64,000 nucleotides of DNA. Source: Granulicella aggregans (GTDB lineage Bacteria; Acidobacteriota; Terriglobia; Terriglobales; Acidobacteriaceae). The notes under the pieces are model-generated. The model was given only the letters and a program-made list of their open reading frames with translations, was not told the DNA's origin and did no database searches. The stretch covers positions 124,001 to 188,000 of the forward strand of contig NZ_JACHIP010000006.1 in the NCBI RefSeq assembly GCF_014203275.1, in the 5' to 3' direction. Shown one piece after another: positions 41,814 to 50,829 of the stretch (positions within the stretch are counted from its first letter, which is position 1; every line of letters begins with the position of its first letter). The translations under genes and the position numbers were made by a program.

Positions 41814-43397
41814 CTAGGCGACCGAGCCTAGTTCGGCGCGTTTTGAGGCCTCTTCAACGGGCTTCCCGGCGTCGTCGCCTTCTACAGGCTCTTCGTAGTC
41901 GTCGCGGTCGGTCATCTCCATCAGGGCGGCTAGCTGGGTGGAGAAGTCTGGGTGCAGCGCGTTGGGGTGATAGCGCCAGGTCCAGTTCCCTGCGGGGGCG
42001 GAGGGCGTGTTCATGCGGCCTTCGCTGCCAATGTGGAGGATGTCCTGCAAGGGGAAGATGCATAGGTTGGCGACGGAGCGGGCTGCGGCCTTGATCATGG
42101 CCCAGTTGATCTCGCCGTCGTGGTGGATGGTCTGTAGGTAGGTCTGGACCTTCTGCTTGTCGGTTTCGTTGAGATCGTCGCGCCACCAGCCCTGGGTGGT
42201 GTTGTTGTCGTGGGTCCCGGTGTAGGCGACCGTGTTGGGAACGTAGCGATGGGGAAGATAGAGGTGCCCGCCGCGGTCGCCGAAGCCGAATTGCAGGATG
42301 CGCATGCCGGGCATGCCGAAGTGCTCGCGGAGTTCGTCGACTTCGGGGGTGATGACACCGAGGTCTTCGGCGACGAAGGGGAGGTCGCCAAAGACTTCCT
42401 TCAAGCGCTGAAAGAGTTCGTGGCCAGGAGCTTTGACCCATTGGCCGTTGATGGCGGTCTCTTCTTCGGCGGCGATGGACCAGTAGGCCTCGAAGCCGCG
42501 GAAGTGGTCGAGGCGGATGGTGTCGTAGAGGGCGAGAGAGCGGCGGATGCGGGAGACCCACCAGTCGAAGCCGCGCTGTTTGAGCTCGCCCCACTTGTAG
42601 AGGGGGTTGCCCCAGCGCTGGCCGTTGGCGGAGAAGTAGTCGGGCGGAACGCCGGAGACGCGGATGGGAGCGCCGTTTTCATCAAGTTCGAAGATCTCGG
42701 GGTGGGTCCAGACGTCGGCGCTGTCATAGCTGACGAAGATGGCGACGTCGCCCATGATGCGGATCTCGCGCTCGCAGCAGTAGTCGCGGAGTGCCTTCCA
42801 CTGCTGGGCGAAGAAGAACTGGACTGCCTGTTCGACGGCGAGTTCGCGGCCGTGGTCGGTCAGGACAGAGGTCATGGTGTCGTGATCGCGAAGGGCGAAC
42901 TCTTTGGGCCACTGGTGCCAGCTTGCGTACTGGAAGCGGCGGCGGAGGACGGTGTACTGGGCGTAGTCGGTGAGCCAGTAGCTGTTGTCCTCACAGAACT
43001 TGTGGAAGCCGGCCTTATCGTCGTCGCTGGCGTGGTCGAGGAAGTTCCCTGCTGCCTCCTCGATGAGAGGAAGCTTGATGTTCATCGCAGCTTCGAAGTC
43101 GGCGGGGCCTTCGTGGCCAGGCAGGCCCTGGATGCGGTCCCAGGAGATCCAGCCGGCTTCTGCCAGTTTCTCGAGGCTAACGAGGATTGGATTGCCAGCG
43201 AAGGCGGAGAGAGCCGAGTAAGGGGAGCTGCCGTAGCCGGTGGGGCTGAGTGGAAGGACCTGCCAAAGGCGCTGTTTCCCTGCTTCGAGGAAGTCCACGA
43301 AGGCGTAGGCTGCCGGGCCGAAGTCCCCGACACCACCGTAAGAAGGAAGCGAAGTTACGTGAAGCAAGACACCTGACAGACGATCCGACTGCGCCAT
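41814..43397 (-). CDS. malQ: 4-alpha-glucanotransferase (amylomaltase)
   Basis: 527 aa from ATG 43397, with GAGGGAG 5 nt upstream; an upstream ATG eight codons earlier overlaps this SD and is less likely. GH77 features: L-L-H-V-T-S-L-P-S at the start, catalytic Asp in R-L-D-H-F-R-G-F (about 287-294), acid Glu in V-A-E-D-L-G-V-I (about 333-340) and Asp in G-T-H-D-N-N-T (about 385-391). It transfers maltooligosaccharide units in glycogen and maltodextrin metabolism in the cytoplasm. A Thr-free acidic tail of about 25 residues follows the domain. Stand-alone. Confidence 0.95.
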   Translation of the reverse strand: MAQSDRLSGVLLHVTSLPSYGGVGDFGPAAYAFVDFLEAGKQRLWQVLPLSPTGYGSSPYSALSAFAGNPILVSLEKLAEAGWISWDRIQGLPGHEGPADFEAAMNIKLPLIEEAAGNFLDHASDDDKAGFHKFCEDNSYWLTDYAQYTVLRRRFQYASWHQWPKEFALRDHDTMTSVLTDHGRELAVEQAVQFFFAQQWKALRDYCCEREIRIMGDVAIFVSYDSADVWTHPEIFELDENGAPIRVSGVPPDYFSANGQRWGNPLYKWGELKQRGFDWWVSRIRRSLALYDTIRLDHFRGFEAYWSIAAEEETAINGQWVKAPGHELFQRLKEVFGDLPFVAEDLGVITPEVDELREHFGMPGMRILQFGFGDRGGHLYLPHRYVPNTVAYTGTHDNNTTQGWWRDDLNETDKQKVQTYLQTIHHDGEINWAMIKAAARSVANLCIFPLQDILHIGSEGRMNTPSAPAGNWTWRYHPNALHPDFSTQLAALMEMTDRDDYEEPVEGDDAGKPVEEASKRAELGSVA

Positions 43398-43532
43398 TCT
43401 TTCTCCCTCAGCAGAAACCATGCAATGAACAGAGCAACTTACCCTGAATCCTGCAACTATCTTCTACCCTGTGATGCAGTTTGTCGTGTTTGGCGCTGCA
43501 AATAAGAGAGGTTCGCGCGTTGCGCGAATTGT

Positions 43533-43565
43533 CCCACCCATGGCCAAAGGCGAGCCATGGGTGGG
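43533..43565. repeat. Hairpin repeat, CCCACCCATGG type
   Basis: CCCACCCATGG (43533-43543) pairs with CCATGGGTGGG (43555-43565), loop of 11, followed by GCACC. It is one of two similar hairpins in the 391-bp gap between malQ and the foldase gene. Confidence 0.7.
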
Positions 43566-43588
43566 GCACCAGATTCGGTGGCGATGCT

Positions 43589-43622
43589 CCCACATCTGGC
43601 GATGAAGCTGCCAGATATGGGG
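43589..43622. repeat. Hairpin repeat, second copy
   Basis: CCCAC-ATCTGGC pairs with GCCAGAT-AT-GGGG, again followed by GCACC. Same layout as the hairpin at 43533 with a different stem sequence, so the structure is kept by compensating changes. Confidence 0.6.
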
Positions 43623-43638
43623 CACCCGGTTCCGTGGC

Positions 43639-43722
43639 TGAAAGGTTCGAGCTGTGTGGGTGATGTTGCGTTCGTCGGGGTCCTTCGACTCCGCGCTGCG
43701 CGCTGCGCTCAGGATGACGGAT
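43639..43722 (+). repeat. Intergenic repeat, partial copy C
   Basis: GAAAGGTTCGAGC, GTGGGTG, CGGGGTCCTTCGACT and GCTCAGGATGACGGATT match the second half of copies A and B (40116, 40789). Confidence 0.75.
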
Positions 43723-43740
43723 TCTCGCGAGGATAAATAA

Positions 43741-43769
43741 GAAGGCCCGCCGGTGATCGACGGGCCTTC
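43741..43769 (-). terminator. Terminator of the foldase gene
   Basis: GAAGGCCCG (43741-43749) pairs with CGGGCCTTC (43761-43769); on the minus strand TTATTTATCC follows. Confidence 0.75.
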
Positions 43770-43788
43770 AGGTTTGATTGGCGCGAGA

Positions 43789-45768
43789 CTAGCCGCCGAA
43801 GGGTGAAGAGCCGGGAGCGGGCTGCTTCTGCGTGTACTTGATCGCGCCCTTCTTGGTGTAGGTGTCGGTCAAGGTGCCGATGTAGACGCGGAAGATCTCC
43901 TCGCGCTGCGTGCTCAAAAGCTGCTCACGCGTCGCGTCGAAGTTCTTGGCGATGTCATCAGCTGTGGGCTCCTGCTTGTCGGTGACGGAGAGGATGATGC
44001 CGGTAGTGCCGTTGTTGATCGGCGCCGAGATCGCTCCCTTTGCGAGGGTGAAGGCCACCGAAGCCTGTCCGCTCATCGAGCCGACATCGGGAACCTGGCC
44101 ATCCTTGCCTACGAGTTCACTGGTCTTGACGGGGACGTTCATCTCCGCCGCGGCCTTCTTGAGATCGTTGAGGACCTTGGCGCGATCGGCAAGCTTGGAC
44201 AGCTTCGCGTTCAGAAGCTGCGGAACCTGCTGCTCGCGGTAGTCGTCGAGGATGTGGGACTTGTAGTCGGCGAAGTCAGGAGCGTGGGCCGGCTTCACGT
44301 CGACCACCTGGAAGATGGCGAAGCCATCGCCGGTGGAGACGCTGGCCGGAGCTGCGCCCTTGGCTGCGGAGAAGGACTGGGTGAGGAGCTGGGCCGCGTC
44401 GGCGACTCCGCCGATGACACCATCCTTGCCGATGAAGTCGGTGGTGGTGGTCTTGAGGTTGTGAGCGGCGGCAGTCTTGTCGAGACCCTTGCTCTTGGCC
44501 TCGGCGGCAAGTTGGGCAGCGAAGCTCTGCTCGGCTGCTCCAGCCTTCTGCTGCTCGAGGACAGGAAGGATCTGTTCCTTCACTTCTGCGAGGGGCTTGG
44601 CGTGGGCGGAGTCCTTCGCTTCGGTCTGGATGATGTGGTAACCGAACTGCGAGCGGACTAGGTCAGAGGTCTCGCCGGGCTTGAGGGCCATGGCGGCCTT
44701 GGCGTAGGCGGGGTCGAGGCCAGCGGTGGGGATCATGGGAAGTTCGCCGCCCTGGGTCTTGCTGCCTGGGTCGTCAGAGTTCTTGCTGGCGAGGTCGGCG
44801 AAGTTTCCACCGGCCTTGATCTGCTTCAGGATGTCGGCGGCCTTGGACTTCGCGGCTGCATCGGTCTTGGCATCCGCGCCCGATGGAACCTGGATGAGGA
44901 TGTGACGGGTCTTGACCTGCTCCTTGACCTGGTACTGATCCTGATGCTGGCCGTAGTACGAAGCGATCTCGGCGTCGGTGACCTGCGGCTTACCTCCGGG
45001 GAGGTTCGAGGCGTCGAAGCTGAAGTACTCGATCTTGCGCTGCTCGGGAACGGCGGTCGCGTAACGCGCTGCGCTCTTGGTGAAGAAGGCCTGCAGGTCT
45101 GCGTCGCTGGGGTTGATGGACTTGCGGATGTCTTCGGAGGAGACGACGGCGTAGTCGAACTTCACCTTGGTGCCCTGGGTGCGGTAGGACTCGCGGACGG
45201 CGTTATCCGAGACGGAGACGCCACCGGTGACGAGGGCCTGGAGACGGTTGAGCTCCATGTCGCCCTTGACCTGATCTTCGAACTCGGCGCGCGTGAGCTG
45301 GAAGTAGGTCTGGACAAAGTTGATGTACTTGTCGTCGCCGATGTACTGGCCGTTGGGGAAGATATAGCGGGCGAAGGAGCCGGTCTGGAGCTCGCGGGCG
45401 AGGTCGGCGTTGCTGACGTCAAGGTGCAGGCGGTCGGCTTCGTGCTTCAGGATCGCGCGCTGGACGAGCATCTGACCGGCGCGGGGGAGCAGGAACTGCA
45501 GGAAGCCTTCGGGCAGACGCTGCTGCTGAAGCTGCTGCTGCGCGATCTGGTTGACCTCGGAGGTCTTGATGTCGGTGGAGTCGCCGGTGAACTTGCCGAA
45601 GAAGCCGGGGTCGCGGACGGTGGCGAAGACACCGACGTTGCCGGTTGCGCCCGCGTTGTCGCCGATGCCGGGGATGAGGTAGGCCACCATGGAGAGGCAC
45701 GCCGCGCCGATAATGACGGCAAAGATGATCTTGGTTGCTTTATTGTCCTGTTGCAGAATGCGAATCAT
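43789..45768 (-). CDS. PpiD/SurA-type peptidyl-prolyl isomerase, membrane-anchored
   Basis: 659 aa from ATG 45768 (M-I-R-I-L-Q-Q-D-N-K), where the PpiD-like layout begins: a short cytoplasmic start, one TM helix (about 13-35), then a SurA N-terminal chaperone domain, a parvulin domain (about 300-400, K-T-R-H-I-L-I-Q ... G-E-L-P-M-I ... Q-F-G-Y-H-I-I-Q) and a C-terminal second parvulin-like part. The frame extends 35 codons upstream without SD. It assists folding of exported proteins on the periplasmic side, complementary to DegP at 33166. The parvulin motif lacks none of the usual residues visible by eye. Confidence 0.9.
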   Translation of the reverse strand: MIRILQQDNKATKIIFAVIIGAACLSMVAYLIPGIGDNAGATGNVGVFATVRDPGFFGKFTGDSTDIKTSEVNQIAQQQLQQQRLPEGFLQFLLPRAGQMLVQRAILKHEADRLHLDVSNADLARELQTGSFARYIFPNGQYIGDDKYINFVQTYFQLTRAEFEDQVKGDMELNRLQALVTGGVSVSDNAVRESYRTQGTKVKFDYAVVSSEDIRKSINPSDADLQAFFTKSAARYATAVPEQRKIEYFSFDASNLPGGKPQVTDAEIASYYGQHQDQYQVKEQVKTRHILIQVPSGADAKTDAAAKSKAADILKQIKAGGNFADLASKNSDDPGSKTQGGELPMIPTAGLDPAYAKAAMALKPGETSDLVRSQFGYHIIQTEAKDSAHAKPLAEVKEQILPVLEQQKAGAAEQSFAAQLAAEAKSKGLDKTAAAHNLKTTTTDFIGKDGVIGGVADAAQLLTQSFSAAKGAAPASVSTGDGFAIFQVVDVKPAHAPDFADYKSHILDDYREQQVPQLLNAKLSKLADRAKVLNDLKKAAAEMNVPVKTSELVGKDGQVPDVGSMSGQASVAFTLAKGAISAPINNGTTGIILSVTDKQEPTADDIAKNFDATREQLLSTQREEIFRVYIGTLTDTYTKKGAIKYTQKQPAPGSSPFGG

Positions 45769-45925
45769 GCTTGACTGACGACCTTCACTTCGCGCGTTCG
45801 TCTCCCAGTTTGTGAAGGGAAAGAACGCGTACCTGGGATTTTGCGCGACGGGCGGTGCTTTGGGAGCACTCATCCTGCCGACTGCAGGGCAAGCCTAAAG
45901 TATAAATCAGGGATCGGTAAAGGAA

Positions 45926-45957
45926 ATGGCCGCGCCCGAAGGAACCGGGGCGGCCAT
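45926..45957 (-). terminator. Hairpin after the BON-domain gene
   Basis: ATGGCCG...GCCC pairs with GGGG/CGGCCAT with one unpaired C; on the minus strand TTTCCTTTACC follows. Confidence 0.55.
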
Positions 45958-45975
45958 GGACCTATTTACCGAGAG

Positions 45976-47253
45976 TTAGTAAGGAGCGGGGTAGTAGCCG
46001 GGCCGACCGTACGCGGGCTGGGCTACGGGACGGCGCTGAAGGTTGGCCTGCTGGACGCCAAAGCCGAGGCGGTCCATCTCCTGCTGCGAGACGGTTACGA
46101 CGCTGGCGGGCTGCACGAGGTGAAAGCTGATGATGGCCTCCGCAGGGACGACTACGTCGTTCCGGCCCGAAGCTGCTGAGACGCCGATTCCGGCGCCAAC
46201 GCCTGCCGCCGCGCCGATTGCCGCACCGGCACCACCCCCGGCGAGAGCGCCAATCAGAGCTCCGAAGCCGCCAAGGCCGACGGCGCTGCCGACGGTCTGG
46301 CCAGTCTTGTCGCGACCGTAATGGGTCCAGGTGTCAGAGACGATGGGGTAGTTGCGACCGCTGAGCGAGACGGAGTTAAGTTGTAGAGCGAGCTGGCCTT
46401 TGCCGCCCACTGCGCCGGAGGCATTCGCCTGAACGATGGTTCCCTGCACTGTCGCGCCGCGAGGGATGGCGACTTCGCCGTCGGCGATGACGTCGTTGAG
46501 GACGGTGCCGTCGAAGGCGGTGCCGGGCTTGATCAACTTGGCAATAAGGCCTTCGCTGAGGCGCATCCGGACAAGCGCGCCGCTGGGGATGGTGACCTCA
46601 CGGCCGCCCTCCTGGGCTCCATACTGCGGCGGTTGCTGCTGGGAGTAGCCTGCGGGCTGGCCGCCGCGATAAGGCTGGCGGTAGGCAGGGGGCGCATTCT
46701 GCCCCTGAGGCTGATTCTGGGGCTGAGGCGCATTGTTGCTGTACTGACCATTATCTGGTGGAGCGGGCGGTGACTGATAGCCGGGTTCGGGAGCGCCCTG
46801 AGGCTGCTGGCCGTTCTGTGCGGCGTCAGGAGGGGGAGCCACAGTTCCATCCGACTGGAGGGTCGGGTTGGAGCCTTGATCCTGCTGACCGCCCTCAGGC
46901 TGAGGATATGGCTGCGGTTGGCCAGCAGGCGCGCCGCCGTTACGGTCCGAGGTGAGCGTGAGTTCATCGACGACCTTCTGCACGCCCTGCGCTCTTGAGG
47001 CGAGATCTTCGGCGAGGACGCGGGTCGACTCATCGCTGACACTGCCGCTGAGGGTGACGGTGCCGTAAACGGTCGTCGTCTTGATCTGTTGAGTGGCGAG
47101 CTGAGGAGCGCCGGCAAGGGCTCGTAATACGTTGGCCTCAACCTGGGCGTCGGATACGGTGGTGCCCTGGGCAAATGCGGCAGTTCCGATGGAAATGGTA
47201 CCGGCAATAGCGATCGCTCCGGCACCGGTGATCGAAAAGATCGTGCGTTTCAT
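45976..47253 (-). CDS. BON-domain protein with Pro/Gln-rich linker and glycine zipper
   Basis: 425 aa with signal peptide (cleavage near A-A-F-A, residue 28). A BON domain spans about 33-100 (V-S-D-A-Q-V-E-A-N-V-L-R-A-L ... G-T-V-T-L-S-G-S-V-S-D), a fold that binds lipid or membrane. A Pro/Gln/Asn/Gly-rich linker (105-215) follows, then a beta domain (about 220-330, I-P-S-G-A-L-V-R-M-R-L, G-A-T-V-Q-G-T-I-V) and a glycine-zipper stretch G-A-L-I-G-A-L-A-G-G-G-A-G-A-A-I-G (about 335-365). The C-terminus is Tyr/Pro-rich. An envelope-stabilising outer-membrane role is inferred. Confidence 0.8.
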   Translation of the reverse strand: MKRTIFSITGAGAIAIAGTISIGTAAFAQGTTVSDAQVEANVLRALAGAPQLATQQIKTTTVYGTVTLSGSVSDESTRVLAEDLASRAQGVQKVVDELTLTSDRNGGAPAGQPQPYPQPEGGQQDQGSNPTLQSDGTVAPPPDAAQNGQQPQGAPEPGYQSPPAPPDNGQYSNNAPQPQNQPQGQNAPPAYRQPYRGGQPAGYSQQQPPQYGAQEGGREVTIPSGALVRMRLSEGLIAKLIKPGTAFDGTVLNDVIADGEVAIPRGATVQGTIVQANASGAVGGKGQLALQLNSVSLSGRNYPIVSDTWTHYGRDKTGQTVGSAVGLGGFGALIGALAGGGAGAAIGAAAGVGAGIGVSAASGRNDVVVPAEAIISFHLVQPASVVTVSQQEMDRLGFGVQQANLQRRPVAQPAYGRPGYYPAPY

Positions 47254-47437
47254 GCTTCCTCCACGAATAGCCGAGGCGAGGCTTTGCTCGACAACCTCGG
47301 CAACATCACTTATGCAGACGCAAAATCGAGCGAATAGTTACGGTTCACGCAGAAGAATACCGCGATCGGCGCCGTCCCGCTCGCCAAAAGTCATGAGGTC
47401 ACCTTTGGCGGCGGGTAGATTCAACTCGAACGGTGGA

Positions 47438-47466
47438 TTGACCCCAGATGGAGGGAGCGCTATACT
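47438..47466 (+). promoter_or_regulatory. Promoter of the initiator tRNA
   Basis: TTGACC (47438-47443), a 17-nt spacer and TATACT (47461-47466). The mature tRNA 5' end is only six positions after the -10, so there is almost no leader. Confidence 0.75.
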
Positions 47467-47471
47467 CGGAA

Positions 47472-47548
<77 letters not shown>

Positions 47549-47586
47549 ATCAAATCAATGGTTTAGAGAGAATCAGAAAAACCGAT

Positions 47587-47916
47587 TCACTCCCATTTAC
47601 TCCCAATATGAAAAATGATCACTTTAGGCGCTCGCCCCAAGGGCTTGAGCACCATCGTGACTACCTTTCCATTGGCTTCCCTCTTCGACTCCGGCATCGC
47701 CTGTCCATACACGTTCATCATGGTCTGGATTGAGGCATGACGCATGAGTTCCTGTTGAACCTTCATCGGAGCCCCGGTTTCGTCCAGCCACGAACGGTAC
47801 GTGTGGCGGAACGTGGCCTCACCGCGAGAATGCTCTATGGGACATCGAAAGAGGTTCCGATTCTTGCGGCCGCCGAGGCTGTTCTCAACAACTTTCAGAT
47901 TGCTCGGACCCGGCAC
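47587..47916 (-). pseudogene. C-terminal remnant of a tyrosine recombinase/integrase
   Basis: About 70 residues match the end of a phage-type integrase: F-R-H-T-Y-R-S-W-L-D-E-T-G (His-x-x-Arg), L-M-R-H-A-S-I-Q-T-M-M-N-V-Y-G (second His and catalytic Tyr) and a basic tail. The N-terminal domain, the first catalytic Arg and the Lys are absent; the ~36 residues before F-R-H do not look like integrase. It lies 38 bp from the 3' end of tRNA-Met, the usual attachment place of such elements. No second tRNA fragment could be found as the other att site. Confidence 0.75.
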
Positions 47917-48057
47917 CCCAAGTGATTGCTGTGCATAGAAGGCGGAAAGCGGGTTTATCGTGACTGATCATGGCCTGCTTCGGTCGGTTCGAACCCGCAA
48001 TGTTCCTCCGCGAATGCGGGCAGCCAGGCACCGCCGTCAAAGTAAGAAGCCTTTGCT

Positions 48058-49053
48058 TCAAAAAGCTTCCGACGTTCCGGCACTGCCGCTGCGTTCAAAA
48101 CCACGTTTGATGTATTCACCCGTGTTGGCACCGACAACCCGCTTGAACGCCTTACTAAACGCAGCGTCGGACTCGTAACCGACCAACCGAGCCACATCGA
48201 TCAGCTTTTTGTCTCGCTGTTCGAGTAACTGCATCGCCTTCTGCATCCTCCACTCCGTTACATATTCCAGCGGTGTTTGTCCGAGCAGCTCTTTGAAACG
48301 CGCTGCGAAAGCGGAGCGAGACATGCCCGCTGCCTCGGCCAGGGATTCTACAGTCCAAGGGGTCTTCACACTGTCATGAATAGCACCCAAGGCAGTCCCC
48401 AGTTGAGGATCGAAGACAGCCCGAAGCCATCCTTTGTTGCGTTCCGGTTCCGAAGCAATATGAGACCGGAGAACCTGGATAAACAGCACCTCCGCCAGCC
48501 GAGTTGCGACGACCCCAGATCCCGGCGCCTGTTCCGCCATCTCTGATGCCAGTGCCTGCAGCGTGTTGTGAAGGGCAAGCGTACGTGCCTGATCGGCTTT
48601 GATCAGAATGAAGTTCGGCAACAACTGAGTGATAGGCCTCAGACTGGCGCGATCGAAGCTAAAGGACCCGCAGACGATTGTCGTCGGGGCACCACCACCT
48701 CCACAAAGAGCAACATTGCCGTTGGCGCTCGCCCCGATCTCGCGGAAGGTCCATCTCGGACGCGTTCGCCGACTGTCACGCAAAACAATCGACGTCCCCT
48801 TCGCCAGCAAAAAGCAGTCACCCCCCGTGAGCGGGATCGGCTCCGCAATTCCTTCCACACTCAGCCAGCAGTTGCCACGCGAAAGCATCGCGAAGTGCGC
48901 CAAGTCTGTCGGTGGAATCTTTTTACCGGAAGATTTGGTCTTTCCTTCGGTTTCATTTTCCTGTTTCACACCCCACGGGGCGGTTGCTTCCAGTCTGTGC
49001 AGACCGAACGCGGTGACGTGCATCGTTCTGAAGATGTCGCTTATCGGATCCAC
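48058..49053 (-). CDS. AraC family transcriptional regulator (cupin type)
   Basis: 331 aa from GTG 49053 (M-D-P-I-S-D-I-F), preceded by GAAGGGA with 8-nt spacing and matching the usual family N-terminus; a TTG ten codons earlier is the alternative. The N-terminal cupin domain (about 1-190: E-A-T-A-P-W-G-V, L-T-G-G-D-C-F-L-L) is followed by two AraC-type HTH motifs (about 235-315: S-L-A-E-A-A-G-M-S-R-S-A-F-A-A-R-F and I-D-V-A-R-L-V-G-Y-E-S-D-A-A-F-S-K-A-F). It is divergent from two SDR genes with a 120-bp gap and probably controls them, a recurrent AraC-SDR layout. Confidence 0.9.
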   Translation of the reverse strand: MDPISDIFRTMHVTAFGLHRLEATAPWGVKQENETEGKTKSSGKKIPPTDLAHFAMLSRGNCWLSVEGIAEPIPLTGGDCFLLAKGTSIVLRDSRRTRPRWTFREIGASANGNVALCGGGGAPTTIVCGSFSFDRASLRPITQLLPNFILIKADQARTLALHNTLQALASEMAEQAPGSGVVATRLAEVLFIQVLRSHIASEPERNKGWLRAVFDPQLGTALGAIHDSVKTPWTVESLAEAAGMSRSAFAARFKELLGQTPLEYVTEWRMQKAMQLLEQRDKKLIDVARLVGYESDAAFSKAFKRVVGANTGEYIKRGFERSGSAGTSEAF

Positions 49054-49173
49054 GTAGCACTTCCCTTCTGGACGAATAGACAAAATGTTTGGATGTTTGA
49101 GCAGTCCGAGTCCACCACAGAAGAACTCTACTCCTCAGTAGTGGATGCAGAACATTCACCGAAGGGAGCAATT

Positions 49174-49905
49174 ATGGGAAAGCTTGAAGGGAAAGTTGCA
49201 GTGATCACGGGCGGATCGAGCGGTCTTGCGCTGGAGACTGCTAAGCGCTTCGTTCAGGAAGGCGCTTATGTCTTCATCACGGGCCGGAGGCAAGAGCAGC
49301 TCGACGAGGCCGTGAAGCAGATCGGTCGAAACGTAACCGGCGTGCGTGGAGACGCGGCCAATCTCGACGACCTCGACCGCCTGTTCGATACGGTCAAGCA
49401 GGAAAAGGGCAAGATCGACATTCTCTTCGCGAGTGCTGGCAAGGGCGAAGCCGCCGTACTGGGCGAGATTACCGAAGAGCATTTCGATAAGGAGTTTGGG
49501 CTGATTGTGCGCGGGACGCTGTTTACAGCTCAAAAGGCGTTACCGCTCATGAATGACGGCGGATCGATCATCATGACCGGTTCGGTTGCTTCGGTGAAAG
49601 GTTTCCCCGGGTTCGGCGTGTACGCGGCGAGCAAGGCCGCGTTGCGCTCCTTCGCACGCACGTGGCTCAACGAACTGAAGGGCAGAAACATTCGAGTGAA
49701 CGTGCTGAGTCCGGGCCAGGTCGACACACCTGACTCCCAGCGGCTCGATGAGGAAACGAGGAAGATGTTCGAATCCCTGATTCCACGCGGAAAGATGGGA
49801 CGTCCTGAGGAGATTGCGGCGGCCGCTCTGTTTCTTGCTTCAGACGAAGCAAGCTACGTGAACGGGCTTGATTTTGCGGTCGACGGCGGCTTCTCCGCTA
49901 TTTGA
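49174..49905 (+). CDS. SDR family oxidoreductase, first tandem copy
   Basis: 243 aa from ATG 49174, with GAAGGGAG 5 nt upstream; an open frame upstream of it overlaps the AraC gene in antisense and is not coding. Classical SDR: T-G-G-S-S-G-L-A at about 12-19, A-S-A-G at about 87, catalytic Ser in M-T-G-S-V-A-S and Y-A-A-S-K. About 70% identical by eye to the gene 66 bp downstream. NAD(P)-dependent; substrate not readable. Divergent from the AraC gene. Confidence 0.9.
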   Translation: MGKLEGKVAVITGGSSGLALETAKRFVQEGAYVFITGRRQEQLDEAVKQIGRNVTGVRGDAANLDDLDRLFDTVKQEKGKIDILFASAGKGEAAVLGEITEEHFDKEFGLIVRGTLFTAQKALPLMNDGGSIIMTGSVASVKGFPGFGVYAASKAALRSFARTWLNELKGRNIRVNVLSPGQVDTPDSQRLDEETRKMFESLIPRGKMGRPEEIAAAALFLASDEASYVNGLDFAVDGGFSAI

Positions 49906-49971
49906 AATCACGCCCGATCGCCAACGAACTCTTTGAACGAAACGTTACACATTGATCGAAAGGAAATCATC

Positions 49972-50706
49972 ATGGGAAAGCTTGAAGGTAAGGTTGCAGT
50001 CATCACAGGAGGGTCGAGCGGTATGGCGCTTGCGAGCGCAAAGCTCTTCGTGGAAGAGGGTGCTTACGTTTTCATTACGGGCCGTAAACAGGAGCAGATT
50101 GACGAGGCCGTCAAGGTCATCGGCAAGAATGTGACCGGTGTCCAGGGTGACGCGGCCAGTCTCGAAGACCTCGACCGGTTGTTCGACATCGTGAAGCGGG
50201 AAAAGGGGAAGATCGACGTCCTGTTCGCAAGCGCCGGCATCGGCGAGCCCGTGCCGCTGGGTCAGATCACCGAGCAGCACTTCGATAAGACCTTTGACCT
50301 GAACGTGCGCGGCACCCTCTTTACGGTGCAGAAAGCGTTGCCTCTGTTCAATGATGGCGGATCCATCTTCATGACCGGATCCAATGCTGCGGCGAAAGGT
50401 TTCCCCGGTTTCGGCGTCTATGCGGCGAGCAAGTTGGCGCTGCGCTCCTTCGCTCGTACATGGCTCAATGAGCTGAAGGACAGAAAGATCCGCGTGAACC
50501 TGTTGGTTCCAGGTGCTATTGCCACACCGATGCAGGAAGCAGTTCTCACCAAGGAAGCGAGGCAATATTTCGAATCTCTCATCCCGCGAGGGACGATGGG
50601 CCGATCTGAGGAGGTCGCTACCGTCGCGCTGTTTCTTGCCTCAAACGATTCGAGCTTCGTGAACGGGCAGGAGTTGTTCGTCGACGGCGGCATGACGGCG
50701 ATCTAA
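49972..50706 (+). CDS. SDR family oxidoreductase, second tandem copy
   Basis: 244 aa from ATG 49972, with AAAGGA 7 nt upstream. Nearly the same start as the neighbour (M-G-K-L-E-G-K-V-A-V-I-T-G-G-S-S-G), with T-G-S-N-A-A and Y-A-A-S-K as catalytic motifs. Divergence from the first copy is concentrated around G-E-P-V-P-L-G and P-G-A-I-A-T-P-M-Q-E, the substrate-loop region, so the two probably differ in specificity. A tandem duplication is the simplest origin. Confidence 0.9.
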   Translation: MGKLEGKVAVITGGSSGMALASAKLFVEEGAYVFITGRKQEQIDEAVKVIGKNVTGVQGDAASLEDLDRLFDIVKREKGKIDVLFASAGIGEPVPLGQITEQHFDKTFDLNVRGTLFTVQKALPLFNDGGSIFMTGSNAAAKGFPGFGVYAASKLALRSFARTWLNELKDRKIRVNLLVPGAIATPMQEAVLTKEARQYFESLIPRGTMGRSEEVATVALFLASNDSSFVNGQELFVDGGMTAI

Positions 50707-50759
50707 AGATCCGCAGACCTCTGTTAGCGGCGGCTGACATTTCAGACGTTCGCAAAAAG

Positions 50760-50798
50760 CCTCGGCTCCGAATCTCACGGGATGACTTGGAGCCGAGG
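50760..50798 (-). terminator. Terminator of the FG-GAP/Ig-like gene
   Basis: CCTCGGCTCC (50760-50769) pairs with GGAGCCGAGG (50789-50798), 19-nt loop; on the minus strand CTTTTTGCG follows, a T5 tract. Confidence 0.8.
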
Positions 50799-50829
50799 GA
50801 TGCCTTGATGCGTGTTCGTGAGTTGCCGA

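Noticed and set aside
47955..48197. Minus-strand frame of 80 codons overlapping the AraC 3' end
   Set aside because: Mostly a shifted-frame mirror of AraC; no SD or domain. The 141 bp between the integrase remnant and AraC appear to hold no gene.
48568..49173. Upstream continuation of the first SDR frame
   Set aside because: Overlaps the AraC gene in antisense; the SDR domain starts at ATG 49174, which has its own SD.
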